From Microcebus murinus (Eukaryota > Chordata > Mammalia > Primates > Cheirogaleidae), in contig NC_134108.1 in NCBI RefSeq assembly GCF_040939455.1, positions 16,769,501-16,833,500 on the forward strand: a stretch of DNA of 64,000 bases, in the 5' to 3' direction. Position 1 is the stretch's first letter, and each line of letters starts with the position of its first letter. The translations under genes and the position numbers were made by a program. Below, in pieces: positions 12,740 to 24,642 of the stretch. Under the pieces are notes generated by a model. The model searched no databases. It was not told where the DNA came from and saw only the letters and a list, made by a program, of their open reading frames with translations.

Positions 12740-12815
12740 CTATATGTATCCCATAACATCATGTTGTAAACCTCAAATAGACACAATAGCATTTATTTAA
12801 AAAAATAAAAACATC
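12740..12815 (+). mobile_element. L1M 3'-end fragment
   Basis: CATAACATCATGTTGTAAAC followed by CTCAAATAGACACAATAGC and an A-rich tail, as in L1M 3' ends (ACATCATGTTGTACACC..). Confidence 0.55.
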
Positions 12816-13389
12816 TTGGAATTTGAGGGCATTTGCTTTGTACCACATGAGCTGAGAATTAACTAACATCACCACTGACTTTTTCATTGATATCTAATGT
12901 TTAGATGTACTAATGTATACTTTTTTGAAAGAGCAATTCATTTCATATAAGAATTAACATTTTTATCAACTCAACAACTGTTTTTCTGGTCAATGATTGC
13001 TTGGACATACTCCCCTCTTTCCCATTCATGTTCTTGGATTTCCAATGAAACAATTTCATTAGAGGAAATGAACTAGTTAAAACATGCCTGTCACCTACCC
13101 AGACTTTTTATGCTTCTCAATTGCCCTATAAAAAAGGGGCAATTTCACTTTCTTCTGTGGGATGTGGAGAGGACAAATATTTTTCTTTTAATTGTTTGCC
13201 ACGTTCTGGGGGAAAGCCTTACAAAGAAAATCAAATGTACTATTGAGACGCCTTGTTTAAAAAAAAAGTGCTGATTCTGTCAGGATGAGAACCACAGAGC
13301 ACAGCAGTTCATGAGCTGGATTTGAATTTTATACTGGGAAGTCACACACGGGGCTCCCTCCTTGCAACCTCGAAAAACACAGACGTTAG
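12816..13389. other. Intronic single-copy stretch
   Basis: No recognised repeat or gene. Confidence 0.45.
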
Positions 13390-14280
<891 letters not shown>

Positions 14281-15890
14281 AAAAAAGTAGGAAAAAAATG
14301 ATCAATCAACAAGCACTTCGGCAGGCACTATGCTCAGGCCCGTGGGAGATGAATATAAACTATTCATATATTGCTTTACGCTTCAAATTTCTTCCAAGTA
14401 ACATACCTACTCTTTGGTTCTCAGACTTAAAAGTAACTAGCAAGTTTTAACTTCTAAAACACCCATGACTTCATTATAATTTAAAAAGCCAATATTAACT
14501 ATGCTGGTGCCTTATGTATGTGTACCATCCTGTTCTCTTTGTATGGTTTCAAAAGAAACAAATGGAATATAGTCCAAGGTGTTAATTACATAAGCTTATT
14601 AAAAATGAACCCCTAAGAGGTGTCGGTTCTAACACTTAGCACTTCTATGTTTATGTAGTTTATTAGTTTTATATATGTGAGAAAGTCGAATGCAGTAAGC
14701 ATAGTATTGCAAATTAGCCACTACCAAAGGAAAATTATTTCATTCCACAGACAAGTCTTATAAAGAACTGGCTCTAATCTGTAAGTCTGAAAGTGAGAGG
14801 GCATGGCAGCGGAAACAGGTTTTTACATGCTAGTGTTTCTGGATTCAGGGTAAGGAGGTGGTGTGCTTCCTTATGTCGTTGCAATTTAAACAACTTCTCA
14901 TAATCAGAAAAGAAGTATTTGCACTATTCCATTTTATAAAAATGAATAAGGACTATCTCCAGGCATTCTGTATACCCACATCATAAATGATCTAGGCTGA
15001 TAACTCTGGACAATTTTTTTCTTTTTACACTTCGAGAAAAAGTTCTGTGAATAACTACTAGCGGGGAAAATGGTTCTGTCAATGAATATCCCAGAATAAG
15101 ACCTTTGACCTGCAAGAGCAAACCCGGGCCATAAATGCAGATAAAAATAAAGATTCTCAAAAGGCTATTAAAGCTAACTGTGAACGAATGATACTTCATC
15201 TTCCTCCTGGGTCTCAGCAGGCAGGAGTGCTGGGAAGCTGGACAGTAGAAGATTCCCTCTGCCTGTTGCTGCTTCCCCTTCCTTTGGAGCACCCTGAACC
15301 CAAGGGGCATCCTGGCTCTGGCCCTAGACCGAGGTCAGGTCTGCACCCACCTCCCTTCACACCAGGGGGGCCGTGGGGGCTTGACATGACTCTCTGGCTA
15401 AAACGCAGAAGAGATGACTTGGGTCTCCATAGAAAGAACTCAGAAAACACCTAAAGAGAGATCAATTAATTTCAAGCTCACTTCATTTTCTCCTCTACAG
15501 ATAAAAAGTTTTAGAAGTCCCTGAGACTCAGATGAACCAACCCAGCTTCCAAAGTGGTCCTTCCCCCTTTCCTAGCACACATTCAGGCATCCTCCCCAGC
15601 GGGCATCAGCTCTGCCAGGCCAACGCACGCGTCTTCTTCCTTTGTGACTCTTTGCAATGCCATGTTGCACAAGGCAGGCATTTACTAAGAGCTAAACAAC
15701 TGCACGGATCCGTGCCTTCCCAACTAAGAGACAGCATGCAGCTTCAGAAATCATATGGATTATTTGCCTTTGTTGCATTTGATCAAGTCTGTAAAACAAG
15801 CTGAATGCCTTCTGTTGACTTCCTGACACTTGTGGATTCAGAGCCCAGGAAGATTCTTGTACCTATGTCAGACAGAAAATAGAATGATTG
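14281..15890. other. Intronic stretch, mostly single copy
   Basis: A short reverse-L2-like piece (GCAGGCACTATGCTCAGGCC) sits near 14320-14345. The rest was not recognised. A C/G-rich patch lies at 15280-15400 without a repeat match. Confidence 0.45.
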
Positions 15891-15907
15891 GTGTGTGTGT
15901 GTGTGTT
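15891..15907. repeat. Short (GT)n
   Basis: Eight GT units in a row. Confidence 0.85.
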
Positions 15908-15969
15908 TGTGGGGCAAAGGGGGTCTTGGATGGATGAGAGGAGTGTTAGGGGCAAAGTTAACATCTATA

Positions 15970-16165
15970 AAGCATCTGTGTACCTATAGCCTGTGTCAGG
16001 TCTTGTCTGTTATTTCACTTAAAACATACAAGCCCTCATGTAGGTTTTACGATACCACTGAGGACAGAGACACTTGGGGAGTTTGCAAACACGTCCGCTG
16101 TCACGTGGCTCAGCAAAGCAGACCCAGGTTTCGAACCCGTGTCTGTCTACCCCAAAATCTGGCTT
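15970..16165 (+). mobile_element. MIR
   Basis: Forward MIR order is seen: CTGTGTCAGGTCTTGTCTGT, ATTTCACTTAAAACATACAA, a degenerate GAGGACAGAGACACTTGGGG, and GACCCAGGTTTCGAACCCGT near the end. Confidence 0.75.
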
Positions 16166-16379
16166 CACCCCCCAGAAGTACGGGTTTACCTCAGCTGGGT
16201 ATTTAACAAACTTAAGCTAAACTTCACTGCTTATTTAAAAATCATAAAGCCATCTACGAAGTCCTTCCACAGAGAGTAATCCCGCCCCTGTTGTGTTTTT
16301 AAATTAACGATACTCGTGAGATGCGTTCGCCACCGCACAGCTGCATAACTCACTAACCCGCGCACGGGAGGAAACACAT

Positions 16380-16830
16380 GGGCAGGGGCTGGGTCAGGCC
16401 AGGCAAATTGCGACATCCTCCGCTCCACCGTTTCTTCCTGGAGCTGGGCTCACAGTTGACGCGGCAGCCCTGAGGGACCCCACCCACGGGCCCCGTGGGA
16501 CAAGCTGTGACTGTGAAATGCTGACACTGCTGCTGCTGCCCAGACTGGGAGGCCCCTGAGGGCCGCCCCTCCCCCGAGCGTGACCCCAGCACCGCGTGCC
16601 AGCGAGAGCGTGAAGTGCGACAGGGAGTCCCGTGCAAGGGGGCTGCAGCCCGGCCTGTGCCCACCAACGACTCCCCCACCCCAATGTGGGGCAGGAGAGC
16701 TGGCCTTGAAGCCCACAGACTGGAGAGGGTGGCTCCGGACACGGATCTGGCCTTGACCGCAGCCAGCTCCAGAGGGCAGTGGGGGGGGGTGTCCGCACAT
16801 CCTGCTTAGCCCTGGCCCAGCCTCCCCCAG
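16380..16830. promoter_or_regulatory. G+C-rich, CpG-enriched intronic block (candidate regulatory)
   Basis: Roughly 19 CpGs fall within 16441-16800 in otherwise CpG-poor intronic sequence. No repeat family fits. Several long overlapping frames are open on the minus strand, as expected from base composition, and show no known domain. It could be an intronic enhancer, an alternative promoter, or a locally G+C-rich relic. Confidence 0.4.
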
Positions 16831-17522
16831 GAAAGCTTCCTGAGGAAATCCTGACCGCTACAGAGAAAGGGGTGGCTCAGGCCCGAGGATGTAAACAGGA
16901 GCAGAGTATTTTGTTCTGTTTCCCTGAAGTCCCGAGCAGGGCCTCTGGCTAAACGATTTTTTGGCAGCGGTGCACTTGAAATGCCACGCTGATCGATGGC
17001 TCGGATGACTAGAATGTACAAGTCAAGAATGTGCCCGGTCGGACTCCACTGAAGACTGCTGAAAGGACCGAGGTGTTCTCACCTAAGCTTTCAGCTTAAG
17101 CGAGAGTAATTACGATAAATAAGGAGAAGACAAACAGCACTCTTGAAGCGAGTTCTCCAGCCAAAGCTCAGCAGGGTCTCCAGCCCAGAACGAGCGCAGC
17201 TCGGGCACACCCCCACCTGGCCGGAGGTTAACTGCCACACGGTCCAGGCCAGGTGCCCGGCACGTGGCAGACGCACAATAAGTATTTGCTGAGTGAGACT
17301 TTTTCTCTCTGAAGTGAGACAATCTCTCCCAGCTTACTCCATGCCCACATATAAGAAGGTACAAACACACCCAGAACACTGCCCTAAAAATCAGAAAAGG
17401 AAAATAAAGAGAATGAGTAAAAAGGACACCAACCACCACCCTTTGCTCACACCAAACCCATCCATCCCATCCCATGTTTGTGCTTGTCCTTGGAAATTTC
17501 CTCTGGGCCAGTGGATTCCTTT
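16831..17522. other. Intronic single-copy stretch
   Basis: Mixed composition. A short L2-end-like piece (CACGTGGCAGACGCACAATA followed by AGTATTTGCTGAGTGAG) lies at about 17260-17297. Confidence 0.4.
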
Positions 17523-17690
17523 TCCTTTTTTTTTTTTTTTTTTTGAGACAGGGTCTCATTCCGTCACCCAGGCCAGAGTGCAGTGGAGCGATCTTAGCTC
17601 ACTGCAGCCTTGAGCTCCTGGACCGGTGAGATCCTCCTGCCTCAGCCTCCTGAGTAGCTGGGACTACGGGAGCTGGCCACAATGCCCGGC
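17523..17690 (-). mobile_element. Single-arm Alu (right-arm type, FRAM-like or truncated)
   Basis: A poly-T is followed by one reverse Alu arm that contains the right-arm insert (GTGGAGCGATCTTAGCTCAC), ending at AATGCCCGGCT. No left arm follows. Confidence 0.85.
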
Positions 17691-18096
17691 TTCAGGGCAT
17701 CCACCCATCCCACCAGGTACAGAACCCAGGAGAAGGGATGCTGCCAGGCTGGAGAGCAAGCCAGCACCTGGCCGGCACAGCCATTGCCACATTTCCACAC
17801 TAGCGGTGGTTCACAGCTCTTCCTAGGAAAGGGAATATTAACAGAATAAAGATTCAAATACACACAGGAGTGCAGTAAAAACCAGTGTGGCCTAGATAGA
17901 ATGCAATAACTTAGTATTAATTATTAACTACCAAAATCAGAGAATTAATTGTCTTTTAACAAAGCCCTAAGATGCATCTATCTGTATTTTATTTTTAGGA
18001 ACAGTTATACAGAGGTTATAGAGATTTTTGAGTCATTTAATTAAGTCTGACACAATTATTCCCCCCAGTGAGCTTTTTAAACACAAAGCTTCATTT
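17691..18096. other. Intronic single-copy stretch
   Basis: No recognised element. Confidence 0.45.
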
Positions 18097-18108
18097 AAAT
18101 ATTATTTG

Positions 18109-18468
18109 GAGGCCAGGGGCGGTGGCTCCCGCCTGTAATCCTAGCTCTCTGGGAGGCCAAGGCGGGCGGATCGTTTGAGTTCAGGAGTTCAAAACCAACC
18201 TGAGCAAGAGCGAGACCCCGTCTCTACTATAAATAGAAAGAAATCAATTGGCCAACTAATATATATAGAAAAAATTAGCCGGGCATGGTGGCGCATGCCT
18301 GTAGTCCCAGCTACTCGGGAGGCTGAGGCAGGAGGATCATTTGAGCCCAGGAGTTTGAGGTTGCTGTGAGCCAGGCTGACGCCACATTACTCACTCTAGC
18401 CTGGGCAACAGGGTGAGACGCTGTCTCAAAATAAATAAATAAATATAAATAAATATAAATAAATAAAT
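18109..18468 (+). mobile_element. Strepsirrhine Alu, youngest form
   Basis: Full length, with CTACTATAAATAG in the linker and the CTCACTCTAGCC duplication. The tail is (AAAT)n-rich. The perfect site duplication AAATATTATTTG lies at 18097-18108 and 18469-18480. Confidence 0.97.
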
Positions 18469-18480
18469 AAATATTATTTG

Positions 18481-19025
18481 CGATCATACTTTTATGTACC
18501 AGAAACTGCATGTGTGTTACTGTTTATATCAACTAAAGATACCAATTCAGAAAAGGGAAAAAACTATTCTCTTTTGTGATTTAACAATCATTTGTAATTT
18601 TTCATCTCTATCATGTTTCTTTCTGGGGCCACCATGAAACGTTGAACAATGTTTTGAAGCAAGGGGGGTTGCTGCCCCCATCCATGCCGTGGACTCTAGG
18701 GCTACCACCGCAGGACCTGATGTGAGGACTTGGTTCCCTCAAACATCGGAAACAGCCCTGTCCAACCGTGAGGGGCAGTAAGCCCTGGGGACTCCCACAG
18801 AGTGACCACACCTTACAAGGGCGCCATACAGCTTTTAGTCACTGCACTTCCTGAGAAGGGCAATGAGAGTAACGTGAAAAGACATCTTATTTTAGAAGGC
18901 AACATTTGCTCATGCACCCTAGAAAGAGGTTTTCTAATTGATCAAATGGCCTAGAAAACTTCAAGAAAACAGAGCAGACTGATCGGGGCAGTTAAGATTT
19001 AAAAGTTAGCTCAAAAACTATTGCC
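18481..19025. other. Intronic single-copy stretch
   Basis: No recognised element. Confidence 0.45.
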
Positions 19026-19183
<158 letters not shown>

Positions 19184-19319
19184 TAAAAGAGCTCTACTAA
19201 CATGGTCATACCCTCCCCCCCCCAGAGGACACACAGTTCTGCCTATTGTGGGAGATGTTCTCTCACAGGAAAATCACAATCTGAAAGTGGAGCCACACAC
19301 ACACAACAAAAAAAAAAAC

Positions 19320-19677
19320 GGCCGGGCGCAGTGGCTCACACCTGTAATCCCAACACTCTGGGAGGCCGAGGCGGGCGGATTGCTCGAGGTCAGGAGTTCG
19401 AAACCAGCCTGAGCAAGAGCGAGACCCCGTCTCTACTATAAATAGAAAGAAATTAATTGGGCAACTAATATATATAGAAAAAACTAGCCGGGCATGGTGG
19501 TGCATGCCTGTAGTCCCAGCTACTCGGGAGGCTGAGGCAGTAGGATTGCTTGAGCTCAGGAGTGTGAGGTTGCTGTGAGCTAGGCTGACGCCACGGCACT
19601 CACTCTAGCCTGGACAACAAAGCGAGATTCTGTCTCAAAAAAAAAAAAAAAAAAAACAAAAAAACAAAAAAAAAACA
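19320..19677 (+). mobile_element. Strepsirrhine Alu, youngest form
   Basis: Full length from GGCCGGGCGCAGTGG to a long A-rich tail broken by CAAAA units. It carries CTACTATAAATAG and CACTCACTCTAGCC. The site duplication is obscured by A-rich flanks. Confidence 0.95.
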
Positions 19678-22600
19678 GTAAGGCAATATACGACATGCTA
19701 AATACTCAGAAGAATTAGGCTTGAGAGAGCTACCTGAGAGTTTCAGAGTCCACCAGAACCCAAAATTAATGGGAAAAAAGGAAGAGATGTTACTCAGAGA
19801 AGGGTGTCCTAAGTGGAATCCTATTTTCTCTTAATTTTACAAATGACAAAATTCAGGCCCAAACATTAAGCCTTGCTGAGCTTGTACCCAGGGTCCAGAT
19901 GTTCCAAGCAAGGCACTAAAAATGTACCATCGCCTCACAAGGTCCAGACAAAACTTCATTAAATGAGGTTCTTCTTGTTCCATCTTATGCTTCGTTCCCT
20001 CTAAGTAACCAACACCTTCTCGCACCTGTATCTCACAACTAACTTCCTCAGCACGGCGTCTTCCTTTCTTAAACCTCTCTTCCTCACAAATGGTCTCTAT
20101 CTTCCAGCCACATCAATCTTGCAGTTAAAGCTCCCCTTACATGAGCGCTTTTGGATGTAAAAGGTGCTTACAGATCATGGAGGCTGCCCCATTTGAATTC
20201 CTAAAGAGAAATTCAGTCCTAAGACAGGGGAGGATGAGGAGTACTACAGAATCGCCCCTCCTCAGATCCTTTACCAAGAGAACCAACAGCATCTCTGTAA
20301 AGAGGCTCTGTGCCTCCCCCCAATATGTCTCAGTAAAAAATAAAAAGATAGTGAAAGAGTTTAATCCACCAAAACACAAAATAGTAAACAGGCCTCCTAA
20401 AGACTCCAAATGTCAAATGAATGATTCCAACAGTAGGTGCTACAAAGTGTGCAGAGTAGAGAAATACTGATTTTGCCATGTCAAGAGACCATACTATAAA
20501 AAAAGCAGCCCAGAGCTGCGAATCATGACAGTGAAGCCCGACAGCCAGGAACTTGCCTGGTCATAACGGGACGCACTACAACAGTTGGGAGAAAAAATTT
20601 TGCTAATCATGGAATGTTCTTTATTTTGTAATATTGCTATCCCTTGACTCCACATTTCATTTTTAATATGTTGTAATGTTTCCTGTTATTAGGACTTTGG
20701 GGGACATGGCTGACTGTATCCGTGTGTTCTTCCCATCTCCTGTAGCAGAACGTACTCTCACCTTGCCTTTGCATCTATGGAAACCTTCCTTTTGGTCTTG
20801 AGTCATTTCCTACCCCGGCTACAGCAACCGCTACTTTTATGTTCGTCTTGAATACTCAATCATAATCTCTAAATGTGCTCAGGTCAGGCAACGTCTGCAT
20901 TTCAGCTTCCACACTACACTAATTAGAAGTCTACACCCTTTTTTATCCATGGCTGAGCTTGACTCCAAGTTACCGATTCCTCCGTCATTTTCTTAAGCCA
21001 GCGTGCGCCTATCCACACGCCCCGTTCACTTTCCGAAGCTACTTGGTGACTGCGAGCGTCCCCGGAGAGAAGCGTGGCAGCTGTGGACCATCTCTTCAAA
21101 TGTCTGGAGCCCTTTCCCTTTGGGATCATGAATCACCTTCCTTCTTAATCTCAACCTTAAAACTTTCCTTTTCCTCTGCAAATCAGAAGTTCCTTAATAG
21201 GATGTCTGCTGGGCTGTGTAATAGTCTCCAAAGGGAAATGATGGAGATTTGGGCTTGAGTCATTGAACTAGAGTTGGAAAAAGTAATCGGCAGTAATGTA
21301 CCACGGGGAGCAGTCCTTCACTAGCACCATGCGCTACAGATGAGCTAGGAAACTCTATTTTTCTAACGGTCTGTTTTCATATTACTTTATGAAGACATTT
21401 CTCTAAAAGCATTTACTCTGAATGACTGGTGAGAATTAAAATTAATTTATTCAGCAATCTGAACTTTTTAGAAGGAATGTCCCATTAGATTTTAATTAAA
21501 ACGTGCACTCTAGAGTCCACAGGGAATAAAATATACTATAGACGATTTCCATTTTCTCCTTATCCCCTCTTACTTTCATTTCTAACTCTCAGCAATCCAG
21601 TAAGGAGTGATTGCTGGCTCCTCAAATCTTGTATTATAGGTAAGATGCCTGCACATTCTACATAGCCTCAAAGACCTCAAAGGGGAGTAAAGTGGTACCA
21701 GGAGGGGTCTCGGGCAAAGGTTAACAATTTCATCCAGAAACCTCATGGCTCCTTCCCTAGCACCATCCTCCCAGAATACTATGATTCTTGTGATGCTGGA
21801 TTTGAAGGACTGAGGACAGGGAATTTGAAGGGTGAACCCAAGGGGTAGTTCAGGCTAGCTCTGGACTTACAGAGATCACCATCACTGTTCTCACTGTTCC
21901 TTTGCAGCCAGGCATCCCATCCCCCCAGACCCCTGGCTTAAGAGTCCCTGCCCCACATCAGAGTATCGCCCAGCCCCCTTAGAAGTCAGAAATCTAGCAC
22001 CAGTGACACTTTTATCCATGCCCTGGGTAGTGGCTGACAAGGGGAGAGGGAAGGCAAAGAGGTGTTTTCCTCTTTGGGAGACTTTAATTCAACTCCACCA
22101 TTTCAGATGAAGGCAGAAGCATTCTTCAGCCTACATTTCCTTACCCTTGCCACCCCCACCCACCTTCATGAAAAGATATATAATGGTAATTATGGCGAGC
22201 AGGAAAACAGGGGACAGCCTTGGCACTGGTCTGAGGCAGCGTCTGGATGGGAAGGCAGGACACAGTGTGATTTCTCCCACCGTCCACTTCATCGCTCAGC
22301 TCATATAACCGAACAAGAAATGCTGGGCATTCATCAAGGAAAGTAGGAAAAAAAAAAAAGAGAGAGAGAAATAAAATAAAGGAAACTGAATGCGCTTCCC
22401 TCTTTGTCTCTATTGGAACTCACCAAGTGCCTTGGGGGAGGCATCTGTCTTCCTCATCCTTGGGGGCCCCACCCATGTCCAGTAAGCATTTGCCGAATAG
22501 GCTTCCATGCCAGGGTTTGGCTGGGGCACACTTTGCTCATCTACCCGCAAGTTTCTTTTTCTACTGGTCAGGGTGCTGCACTGTGCGAGGGACTAAAACT

Positions 22601-22683
22601 GGAAAAAGCTCTCCTCTCTCTATAGGTTCCTCCTTCTCCCCCCAGCTCAGAGCCACTCCCCTGTAATACCAAAGTCCCTACCC
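19678..22683. other. 3-kb intronic stretch free of recognised repeats
   Basis: No SINE, LINE or LTR was recognised. Minor features are an A12 run near 22350 and a CpG-containing patch at 21000-21080. A frame of about 109 codons on the plus strand at 20141 has no known family resemblance. The lack of repeats over 3 kb makes conserved regulatory sequence plausible. Confidence 0.45.
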
Positions 22684-23104
22684 GCACTAATTTCCTACGG
22701 CTACCTTAGCAATGTACCACCGACAACCAGGTGGCTTGGAACAACAGAAATGTACTGGCTCGTGGTTCTAGGGGCTAGAAGTCCTTGCCACTCTCTTCCT
22801 AGCGCTGGGGGTTTGCCAGCGATCTTTCTTGGGCATTCCTCGGCTTGTAGACGCATCGGTCCAATCTCCATTGTCACATGGTGTTCTCTTTGGATGCCTT
22901 TACCTCAGCTTCCCTCTGTGCATGTCTGTGTCTGTGTCCAAATAAGGACGTCAGCTATATTGGATGGGTGCCCACCCTGATGACCTCATCTAAACTCGGT
23001 CAAATCTGAAAAGAACCTATTTCCAGATAAAGTCGCATTCTAAGATACCAGGGGTTAGGACTTCCACATATCCTTTTTGGAGGGACCCAATTCAGCCCAC
23101 ACCA
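22684..23104 (-). mobile_element. MLT1-type LTR (ERVL-MaLR)
   Basis: Reverse orientation. ACTAATTTCCTACGGCTACC, GTGGCTTGGAACAACAGAAA, ATTGGATGGGTGCCCACCCT and GGGGTTAGGACTTCCACATA occur in MLT1 order, ending ACCCAATTCAGCCCACACCA. It is a near-complete solitary LTR with no viral coding sequence. Confidence 0.85.
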
Positions 23105-23105
23105 G

Positions 23106-23231
23106 CACCTCACGGGGTCACTGGAACAATTAAATGAGATAACATATGGAAAGAGCACAGTACAGTGTTTGACACATAGTACATGCTCAATAAGTACCAG
23201 TGGCTAACATTAGTATTATTCTTACTATTCT
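23106..23231 (-). mobile_element. MIR fragment
   Basis: Reverse MIR 5' half: CAATTAAATGAGATAACATA, then GTTTGACACATAGTACATGC and GGCTAACATTAGTATTATTC. It abuts the MLT1 LTR. Confidence 0.85.
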
Positions 23232-23604
23232 TACTAGGTCGTTCCTTTTTTCTGTCCCATAGCATCTTGTTAAAAAGGATTTAAAAGCAAGTCTTTGTGG
23301 CAGTGAAGTTTCAAAGAAGAATATTCCCGCTGTCACACAAAAATATAACCTCCAATCAAACTTCTTGGGAAAAAAATAATTACAACGGTTGACTGGGTGA
23401 TAAATCGTAGGATGTTCCTTGATCTGTCCCCTGAACTCTGAAGCATCAAGGACGCATGGGATGCGAAACTGTGTAAGAATCAGTAAAAGAAGTCCTCCAA
23501 AAAATCTGCTGACAAATGAATTTCTAAGTTCTTTTGGTTTGTAAAAAAAAAAAAAAATTCAACTCTACCTGCACACATTCCTTATAGTACCAAGAAGGAA
23601 TATA
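23232..23604. other. Intronic single-copy stretch
   Basis: No recognised element. An A15 run lies near 23544-23558. Confidence 0.45.
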
Positions 23605-24642
23605 GGCACATTTCAGATATACTTCGGGTTCAGGTCCAGACCTCTGCAATAAAGTGAATATCACGATAAGGCAAGTCACGTGAATGTCTTGGTTTCCCAG
23701 TGCATATAAGTTATGTTTACACTATACTATCGTCTATGAAGCGTGCAACAGCATTACGTCTAAAAATAAAACGCAGAGACCTTAATTTTAAAATACTTTA
23801 TTGCTACAAATGCTAACTACCATCTCTGAGCCTTCAGCAATTTGTAATTTTTTTTTCTGGTGGGGAGGTCTCGCTTCAATGACTCACGGCTGCCGACTGA
23901 CGGTGGTGGCCGCAGGTTGGGGTGGCCATGGCAATTTTGAAAAATAAGACAACAATGAAGTTTGCTGCTTCAGTAGACTCTTCCTTTCAGGAAAAGGAGG
24001 CCACTCAAACTTTCTCCATAACAGCAATAAAGCTGTTTTGCTTTATTATCATTCCTTGTTCACTGGAGTAGCACTTTTGATTTCCCTGAAGAACTTTTCT
24101 TTTGCCTTCACAACTTGTTTAACTGTGCACAAGAGGCCTAGCTCTTGGCCTATCTTGGCTTTCAACACACCTTCCTCACTAGGCTAAGCTTAATCATTTC
24201 TAGCTTTTGATTTAAAGTGAGAAATGTGCGGCGCTTCCTTTCACTTGAACACTTAATGGCCATTGTAGAGTTATTAATTGGCCTAATTTCAAAATTGTTA
24301 TGTCTCGAGGAACAGGGAGCCCTGAGGAAAGGTCAGTGGAGCAGTCAGAACACACACACCATTTGTCGAGTTCACCATCTCATATGGGCACGGTTCGTGG
24401 CGCCCCAAAACAATTGCAGTAGTAACATCTAAGACCACTGATCACAGATCGGCATAACAGAATAATGATGAAAAAGCTTGAAATATGCAAGAATCACCAA
24501 AATGTATCACAGACACTCAAAATGATCACGTGCTGTTTGAAAAATAGTGCCAAAAGACTTGCTCGACACAGGGTTTTCACAAAGCTTAAATTTGTAAAAA
24601 AGTTACGGTATCTGCAAAGCGCAACAATACAAGGTATGCCTG
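23605..24642 (-). mobile_element. Tigger1-like DNA transposon, internally deleted
   Basis: Tigger1 ends lie within TA dinucleotides: a degraded GGCACATTTCAGATATAC on the left and GGTATGCCTG on the right (24633-24642). Read on the minus strand, the 5' region carries the transposase start (ATG at 24263-24261, MAIKCSSERK). The frame is broken soon after by an extra CCTA-like insertion and an early stop. The middle of the transposase gene is missing: near 24000 sequence from its 3' part (AATAAGACAACAATGAAGTT) joins sequence from its 5' part. The copy is about 1.04 kb against about 2.4 kb for an intact element and cannot be functional. Confidence 0.9.

Noticed and set aside
16353..16800. Three overlapping minus-strand frames of 116-134 codons
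   Set aside because: Openness is explained by high G+C. Several frames are open at once, none with a start context or domain.
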